Below are positions 35,990 through 43,427 of a stretch of 43,427 bases of DNA, piece by piece. The notes below the pieces were generated by a model. The model had not been told where the DNA came from, did not search any database, and saw nothing but the letters and a program-made list of their open reading frames with translations. The position numbers and the translations under genes were made by a program. Each line of letters opens with the position of its first letter. Position 1 is the stretch's first letter. The stretch is taken from positions 1 through 43,427 of the forward strand of contig KZ992485.1 of NCBI GenBank assembly GCA_003614735.1, written 5' to 3'. Origin of the DNA: Thamnocephalis sphaerospora. Taxonomy: Eukaryota > Zoopagomycota > Zoopagomycetes > Zoopagales > Sigmoideomycetaceae.

Positions 35990-36792
35990 TAAGAGAGCGC
36001 GTTTGCGTGCCGTCTGTCGGCTGGCCGACAGTCGCTCGCAGTCCAATTCTCATGTACCATTGTGCTGGTCAACTGTTTGGTATCGCTTGCCTCTGTCCGC
36101 CCATGCGCCGCAACATGCTCCGATCCGCTCTGCCGTGTGTCTCCTGTCGCCTACATACTTATTTGACTGCACCGTCACGCTTGCATTTGCCTATGCTATT
36201 TGCCTATCATATGAAGCTGAAACGCCGATGATTGCTCAAGTAATGAAGGTCGGCGTCTTGTGGCTTTGTTTCCACCATAGCTGGACATTGTGTACACTGG
36301 AATACGTTTGTTTTTGCCGTAGCATTGCCTGCCTGCCTGTACCATGTGTACTGGCTAGAGTTACCGAGAGAGCTGTTGCTAGCTGGCCAGCAATGCCAAT
36401 CCTTTTGCCTGTCAACGTCTGCTGTGTGGCCAGTAAATATTCCAAACCACCAAGATCTGGTAGCCATGCAAAGCATCCTTGGGTGCCATGCATATTGGCA
36501 GTAGAATAGTCGCCAATCCATGCTTGCTTGGATCGGATAAGTCATCATGCCGAGTGATGATGTTCCAGTGGTATTATCGTGAAATGTTGACCGAGCCGTA
36601 TGTTGCTAGCGATTGGTGAGATTTGGGCCACATCATAAAGAAAACAACAGCCGATCTTGCACTGCTCAGACCACACCACCTCTCTTCTCCACGCCCTGAT
36701 TCCTCACTAGTGTCTGCTGCATACGCCTCCAGAAGCGAATCTTTGGCTGCTGACAGTGCGATCTTTTGGTTAGCACGCGTCTGTAGAAAATC
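35990..36792. other. Intergenic before AQR
   Basis: About 800 nt between two plus-strand genes. The long open frame crossing it is read-through from the previous gene's intron. No gene or clear signal seen. Confidence 0.55.
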
Positions 36793-39700
36793 ATGCCGAC
36801 GCCGCGGCGTACAGCTGGAGGTGGCGCACGCGCGTCGCGGAAGCAAGGTGGCGCTGTGACTGCAAAGCACGGTGCTGGCGCAGCAGGAGCATCTGCAAAA
36901 AAGGCGCAGCGAGGAGAAGGAGCGCGGGGGACTGGACAGTCGCAGGGTCATTCGAGCGCACCCAGAGGCCGTCTTGCCGCACTGGCAAGCGAGTACTGGC
37001 CTGCAGCCGATGCGGTTGTCCCGTCGGACGAAGAAGAAGAGGACGTTGTGATGGAGGATGCTGCTCAGGCCGAATACGCAAAGCCGTTTGATGCGGCTCT
37101 GGTGGCACACATCTACGCTACCTACATGGTCGGCAGCGTCTTTAACGAAAAGCAACTAGAGCAGCTGGAGTACACGCTCTATCTTGAACAGGTGGGTGGT
37201 GGGCAGTTGATGCGCTGCTATTCAGCTTGACCATGACCAACGATCCGCTGTGTGGCGATGACCAACAGTATCTGTGGCCAAACTACCGCCCGGACACTGC
37301 AACAGATGAGCATGTGTTGAGTCTGGTGGCCATGGTAAACGAAAAGTGCCGCCAGCGCGTTTCGGTCTGGGGTGAGTGGCATGCTGACGATGCTTGTATA
37401 AGAAGAGGCGCGCTGATGCCGGCCCTGCTAGATCTCTTCTCGGATGATGTGGAGCGCTTTGGTGCATTCTTTCGTCGTGCGGTTCTCCTGTCGCTGGCTC
37501 AGTCCGGCCGCAGTCTGCTGGAACGCGAGCGCCTCCTGCTCTTCCTCGGTCGCACTTTCCAAAGTCTGGAGAACGTATTTGTGCGCAACGAATGCATGCG
37601 GTAGGTTAGCAACCAAGAGATCGATATAGACGGGTATGCCGTTTTGCCAGTGTGTGCCGCTAAACACTGCTTGGCTGTAGATTGGTGTCGGTCGGTATCT
37701 GGCATGCTTTGGCCACAAAGGAACGTCGCGAAGCGGAAATGGCCAAGGTGCCGCACATGGTGAAGAAGGTGTGGCGTGCACTGGAAAAGCGGTTCAAAGC
37801 TGCTGCCGGTAGGGATAGCACAGCTCAAGTGCCATGCTCTTGGCACGGTAGTTGACGATGTTGGCTGATTGCTTGTAACAACGGTAACGCAGATGAGGAG
37901 CAAAAGGAGCGTATCCAGACCGAGTGGTACTGGATTTCCTGGCTGATCAGCGACTTTATGGATACCATCTACACCATACCAGAGGCGGGAGAAGGTGGGT
38001 GCGATCGCTAGTGACAACTTGACCGTTTGCGCACACAGTCCAGACAACTGACATTAAGCTAGTGGATCGCCATGCTATTGCTTATTGCGAGCGCTTCCTC
38101 GAGTTTGCCGTGGATCTACTCTCACAATTGCCAACTCGACGATTTGTCAATGCGCTTGTTGATGATCACCACGTGGTTCTGCTCTGCAAACGTGCGCCAA
38201 TCCTGGCACGCGAGCCAGAGGGGTACGTACGGCATGGCATTTTGCTGCTACCGGCAATGAACACAGTCCAAGGCTGAGTTGTACGCGCGCATTGCGCTGA
38301 CGAATGCTTGACACCTATAGGCATCAGCTGGCGCAACTGTTGGACGCGCTCGAGTTTTTCGCCAACTTCGAGGTGGACGAACATACCGGTCGATCCATGA
38401 CGGCAGAAGAAAGCGCCTCGCTGCACAATGACCGCCTGCTGGAACTGCAGGTAACAGTTGATGCACGCTTTACAGCGACAGCGGTCTACGGTGCTAACAG
38501 CTCCGTGCGATACATCTTGGCAGAGAATTGCCTATGCTGATTTCCGCGAGCAGCTGCCCGAGTTGGCGCTGACGCATCTATCTGCAATCGAAACCCAGGA
38601 AACGCTGCGCGAGTTTTTCCGTCAACTGACGGCCGCCGACCTCGACCGTCTGTGCGACGCAGTGAATCTGCGGCGTGTTCAAGTGCGCTCGCCCAACACT
38701 GATGAGGCTACCCAAGGATACGACAGCGAGATGTTGGTTGAAGCGCTGGTGTACCGATACAAGAAGCGTACTAGCCAGCTTGAGACCATCAACCAAACGT
38801 CGCTGTATCCTGATGAGGTAGGATGAAGCCAGCTGCATCGACTTTGGAGAATGCTCCAGATGGCATCGCTCTAACTATGCCGCCCATGTGTAGACGCTGC
38901 TTTTCGACGATATGCTAACGCAAACCGACCGGTACACGGGAGACGCGGTGCTGCCACTGCCGCGGCTGAACTTGCAGTTCCTTACGCTGCATGACTATCT
39001 TCTTCGAGCATTCAAGCTGTTCCGGCTCGAATCGGCGTATGAGATTCGTCAGGACATTGAGGACGCAGTGCGACGTCTTGCACCACAGCGCACATACCCC
39101 GAAGGACAGACGGTGTTTGCAGGATGGGCGCGTATGGCGACACCAGTGCAAAGCGTCAGCATCGTAGAGGTTGCGCCCCCGCTGTTGGGCGAGGAGCGAC
39201 CAAGCCGTGTGCGCGCCGACATCAAGATCGATCTTGGCCAGTACACAGAGAGTGTGCAGCGTGACTGGGACATGCTGCGTCCTCACGATATCGTATTCCT
39301 GCTTACGGTGCGCGCCAAAGAATGGACAACGGAGCCGTGGGATGAAACACGTCCGTTCTGGTAAGTGGACGAGCGCGTAGTAACACATGACAGTCGACCT
39401 GTTGCTTACAGCGATGACCTGGCACCATGTCTAGCGAGCACTTTGGCCTGGACTACGTACGCGGCTGTGAAGTCACCGAGGTTGTGGGCGCACCCAGCGC
39501 AGCTGGTAGGCTGGCGCTGCATGTTTCTCTTGTCCACGCTAGCACTAACCCAGCTGGGCACGGCACATTGTGTAAGTAGCAGGTGATTCGCATGCGCAGA
39601 CACCAGCCAACTTTGAGACCCGTTCGCGTGGCCGTACCATCCGTGTACTACTGGATCCTAATCGCTACTACGAGGATGTTGAGCGCGCGGCACGCGGTGA

Positions 39701-42700
39701 AGACGTCAACGAGACGTTCAATATTCTTCTTCGTCGCAATGCCAAGGTATGCATGCGGCAGATGCATCGTATAGCGCACCAGCTAATTTCCGTACGATTG
39801 CGCAGGAAAATAACTTCAAGGCAGTCCTGGAGACGGTGCGCGATCTGATGCAGTCCGAGCTATTCGTGCCCGATTGGCTTCAAAACGTGTTCCTGGGTTA
39901 GTAGCTATGGGTCGGCGTGCTTTATAGCCGGATTGGTGGTGCTTACGTACAATTTAGGCTACGGTGATCCGGCCAGCGCGCACTACCGCCGCATGCCAAA
40001 CATGCTGCGTTCGCTGGACTTTCGCGACACGTTTGTCGGTAAAGACCATTTGCAGGCCAGCTTCCCCGAAGCGGTAACTAGCTATAGAGGCCGATGAGGT
40101 CGCTTGATTGCTACTAACAAATGGTGGAATACAGACACTGGTAGCCTCAGATGATGGAGAGCTGCCGACTGAGCCGCCCTATGTCATTGACTTTGTCGAG
40201 GAAAAGCGTGAAGCTGGCGATAGCGAAGAACTGGTGGTCAAGACTTACCAGCTTCCCAATATGGGGCCTTACGCTTCAGATGTCATCCGCAAAAACGCTG
40301 TTCCCTTTACACCATCACAGGGTATGGTGCATACGGTTGTGCGCATGCGTGCGTTTGTGGGCCTGGAAGGTGCTAACATTGCCATGTTGCCGTTGGTAGT
40401 CGAGGCAATCCGTGCAGGCAGCAACCCAGGCTTGACGCTGATAGTTGGACCGCCTGGCACGGGCAAGACGGACGTCGCCGTGCAGATCATCTCCAACATT
40501 TACCACAACTTCCCACAGCAACGCACACTGTTGATTGCGCGTAGCAACCAGGCTCTTAATCAGTTGTTTGAGAAGATTGTTGCACTCGGTGAGCAACTGT
40601 TTGCGGATAGCGCACCGCATCGCCGATGCTAACGTGTGTGCGGCGGTACACATTATGCAGACATCGACGATCGCCATCTGCTGCGTCTGGGTCACGGTGA
40701 AGAGGAACTGGAGACGGAGGAGAGCTTTAACAAAGCAGGACGTGTTTCGTCATTCCTGGTATGCATCAAGAGCGACATGCATGGCGATATATTGCCACAC
40801 ATACACACGCTTACCACTGCACACATGCAGGAACGCCGTATTGAGCTGCTGGGAGAGGTATCGCGACTTGCTTTGTCGCTCGGCCTCACTGGCGATCACG
40901 GCTACACCTGCGAGACGGCCGGATATTTTTATCTTTACCATGTTCTTGCACGCTGGGAACCGTATGAAGCGATGCTGGAGCGCGGCTTGCGTGGGGAGAT
41001 TGCCGATGCGGCAAGTCTTGTGCGCGCGTTTCCATTCTGTAAGTGAGATGGCCAAAGTCCTGTTCGGCGAGATGCCCTGCAGGACAGCTTACCTATTCCC
41101 ACGTCGGTGCGCAGCGGTCTACTTTTCCAACGTCGCGCAGCCCCTGTTTTCGCTTGACTGCACGCAAGAGAGCGTGGTAGAAATCGCACGTGGCTGCTTC
41201 AGACATATCAAGCGCGTGTTTGAGCAGCTGGAGGAGATTCGTGCCTTTGAGCTGCTGCGCACGTCACGCGACAGGGCCAACTATCTTCTCACCAAGGAAG
41301 CTCGGGTGGTGGCAATGACTACGATGCATGCGGCACTCAAGGTATGTCGCAGATGCGGCTGCGCTCTAGCGCTGGATCAGCAAGCTTACACGCTCGCTCT
41401 AGCGCCGCGAGCTTGTCGAGCTAGGGTTCAAGTACGACAATGTCATCATGGAGGAGGCTGCGCAGATGCTTGAGGGAGAGACTTTTATTCCGCTGCTGAT
41501 GCAGGAGCCTAAAGATGGCCGCAGCCGCCTCAAGCGGGTTGTACTGATTGGCGACCACCATCAGTTGCCACCAGTGGTTCAGAACCCGGCGTTTGAGCGG
41601 TACTGCAACATGGAACAGAGTATGTTTACACGCTTTGTCCGCCTGGGTGTGCCTACGGTCGAGCTGGATCGTCAGGGACGTGCGCGGCCGTCCATTGCCA
41701 AGCTGTACAACTGGCGCTACAAGAATCTTGGCGACCTGCCCAACGTTGTGGAAGGACCTGGCTTCCAGCTGGCCAATCCAGGGTAGGCGCCAAACACGCA
41801 TCTCTGCTGTCCAAGGAATGGCAGCAGAGCTAACGATTATGCTTTTGGCTGTAGATTCTCGCACGAGTACCAGTTCATCAACGTGGAGGACTACGAAGGC
41901 CGAGGCGAGACTGCGCCGTCGCCGCACTTTTTCCAGGTGCGATGTCACGGTCACTAGCATCCGCACTTTACGCCGTGCTCACGACTTCGCGTATTGCATC
42001 CATATAGAATCTGGGAGAGGCGGAGTATGTGGTCGCTACCTACCAGTACATGCGTCTTCTTGGATATCCTGCTGAGCGGATCACTATTCTAACCACCTAC
42101 AATGGGCAGCGCGCACTGATCGGCGACGTGCTGCGCCGTCGCTGCTCGTGGCAACCGTACTTTGGCATGCCGGCAAAGGTGACTACGGTGGACAAGTACC
42201 AAGGCCAGCAGAACGATTGTAGGCGATCAAGCCCAGCGTGTGTGCCGTTCAATGCTGGGTGCTAACGCCTCTATGCAGATATCTTGTTGTCGCTGGTGCG
42301 CACCAAACATGTGGGCTATCTACGCGACGTGCGCCGCCTCACGGTGGCCATGTCGCGTGCCCGCCTGGGTCTTTATGTGTTTGGCCGACTGCGCCTATTT
42401 GCGGGTTGTGTGGATCTGAAGCCGACGTTTGACCAGCTTGCAGGACGTCCGACACAGCTGTGTCTGCAGGAAGGCGAGCTGTACGGAGAGACAACACGCA
42501 AGGTGAGTTTACAGTGCACTGGTGAGCGACTGCACTTTGCAATAGACCTAACGTCGGCACTACCTAGATGGATACCGCTGGCAAGTCGTTGGTCATCAAG
42601 GATGTTGCCGATATGGGGCAGCGTGTGCATCAAATGTCACGAGAGCGGTTTATTGGCGCCGCGACAGACAACATGGATGTAGCAGATGAGCAGGACATGG

Positions 42701-42798
42701 AAGCATTGCAGACTGCTGCCGAGGCCGAGGCCATCGCCATGCAGGCAGAGCTGGATGCCATGGATGAGGATGCAAAGCCGAGCGAGGGTGACGAGTAG
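36793..42798 (+). CDS. AQR: Aquarius (AQR/Cwf11-type) intron-binding spliceosomal helicase
   Basis: SF1 RNA helicase of the intron-binding complex in activated spliceosomes. Exons: 36793-37191, 37269-37371, 37432-37600, 37681-37808, 37893-37994, 38039-38222, 38321-38450, 38524-38817, 38894-39360, 39435-39505, 39583-39746, 39806-39896, 39958-40073, 40135-40321, 40400-40588, 40661-40758, 40831-41038, 41115-41341, 41403-41782, 41855-41936, 42008-42218, 42279-42502, 42568-42798; total 1484 aa, close to human AQR (1485). The N-terminal ARM-like half is followed by [26 protein letters not shown] and DYVRGCEV. The helicase core has Walker A GPPGTGKT (885-892), MEEAAQ in place of DEAD (about 1125-1130), [23 protein letters not shown] and VAMSRARLG. 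The tail is acidic. All 22 introns are GT-AG. Introns 37372-37431 and 40322-40399 are in-frame and stop-free; their removal restores exact family spacing. Confidence 0.95.
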
Positions 42799-43427
42799 TG
42801 TGCCAAATCTATAAACTGTCGCAGCCCCAGTGCGGCAGTTTTATGTGCCTATTAGCGTAACATCGATGGCGGACTGCGGTGTCTCAGAAAGGGGGCATGG
42901 GAAGGCGGCGTCCGTGCGGGTGCCGGACAGCCGCCATGCATTCGTCAGCACTCGCTGGCCATCAACATATTTTGGTGTGTGCGAACGCGATAGATGTTGC
43001 CGAGTCGTACTGGCATCCGCCGAGACTGGTTACACGATGCTGATGGTGATGACGTTGCAGGAGCGTCGACGACTGACCGACTCGAGCATTGCTCCGTGGG
43101 CAAACAAGCTGCGCATTGCCAATATCACACGCTAGCGTATGCAAGGGATAGCGCGCTGATGGCAGAGATGCATTATCTGTCGCTGAGCAAGAAACCAGCA
43201 GGATGATCTGTTGTTTATACCGGGTGCCGCTGTTGGTCACTGCCGCGTAGATGCTGTGTAACAAGAGAGATCCACGAGCGTCACCAGGCTGTTGATGCGT
43301 CGGTTTCCCTTGCGTCAGCATTTCTACGAGTATTTGCGACTTGACGCGGCGGGCAGACCTTGCGCAATAGAATTTCTATCGCTGCGTTTCCCGTTACGCG
43401 CGACCGTCCACCACCACTCTACACGCC
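42799..43427. other. Right-end sequence without a recognisable gene
   Basis: 629 nt downstream of the AQR stop. Open frames of 60-120 codons exist on both strands but show no motif and no convincing splice structure. It could be the promoter of a gene beyond the window. Confidence 0.5.

Noticed and set aside
35823-36509. C-terminal extension of the RRPSY protein to 1002 aa
   Set aside because: It is read-through of an 89-nt intron. Splicing to 35912 restores the Cys pattern CCQKCG and a stop at 35987-35989.
37372-37407. 36-nt mini-intron in AQR
   Set aside because: It would be in frame, but the acceptor at 37431 gives a normal 60-nt intron and exact family spacing (W-D-L-F).

Overview
This is a stretch of an intron-rich eukaryotic nuclear genome, most likely a fungus. 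The fungal call is an inference from a PTR2-type peptide transporter, an Osm1-type fumarate reductase with a cytochrome b5 tail, a tiny Cys-rich metallothionein, very short introns (about 40-111 nt apart from one of 236 nt) with CTRAY-like branch sites, and short intergenic gaps. The high intron density and the presence of SMYD4, DDX42 and full-length AQR point to an early-diverging lineage (Mucoromycota/Zoopagomycota/chytrid grade) rather than a yeast; I cannot name the species. I reconstructed exon structures by hand from splice sites, reading-frame phase and family conservation. They give about 82 coding introns; every complete model closes in frame.

Layout, left to right. 1-791 (-) is the 5' part of PTR2. 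1882-3964 (-) is MSP1/ATAD1, a mitochondrial outer-membrane AAA extractase in 13 exons, including a 9-nt microexon and a U12-type AT-AC intron. 4375-5336 (+) is a glutathione S-transferase divergent from MSP1. 5667-6846 (+) is an unknown, probably nuclear protein. 7126-9224 (-) is a fumarate reductase-cytochrome b5 fusion. 9686-10549 (-) is an NmrA-like reductase broken by three frame disruptions. 10793-13680 (+) is SMYD4-like and 13841-17236 (+) is DDX42. 18186-22451 (+) encodes a 1270-aa protein with five diverged copies of an unrecognised beta-rich module. 23351-23455 (+) is a 34-aa metallothionein, 24047-26770 (+) is NOP2, and 29057-31546 (+) is a PX-AGC kinase of SGK3-like architecture. 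33501-35989 (+) is a proline-rich protein with 11 RRPSY heptads and a Cys-rich BRI3/PLAC8-like membrane end. 36793-42798 (+) is AQR, the intron-binding spliceosomal helicase. The last 0.6 kb holds no recognisable gene.

There is no operon-like logic; neighbours are mostly unrelated housekeeping genes. Themes do recur. Two spliceosome helicases (DDX42, AQR) lie in a region whose own introns are unusual: 6 of about 82 are GC-AG and one is AT-AC. Redox and metal functions (GST, fumarate reductase, broken NmrA reductase, metallothionein) are scattered among them. The most novel items are the five-module 1270-aa protein, the RRPSY-heptad membrane protein next to an Arg-directed kinase, and the AT-AC intron, which implies a working minor spliceosome.
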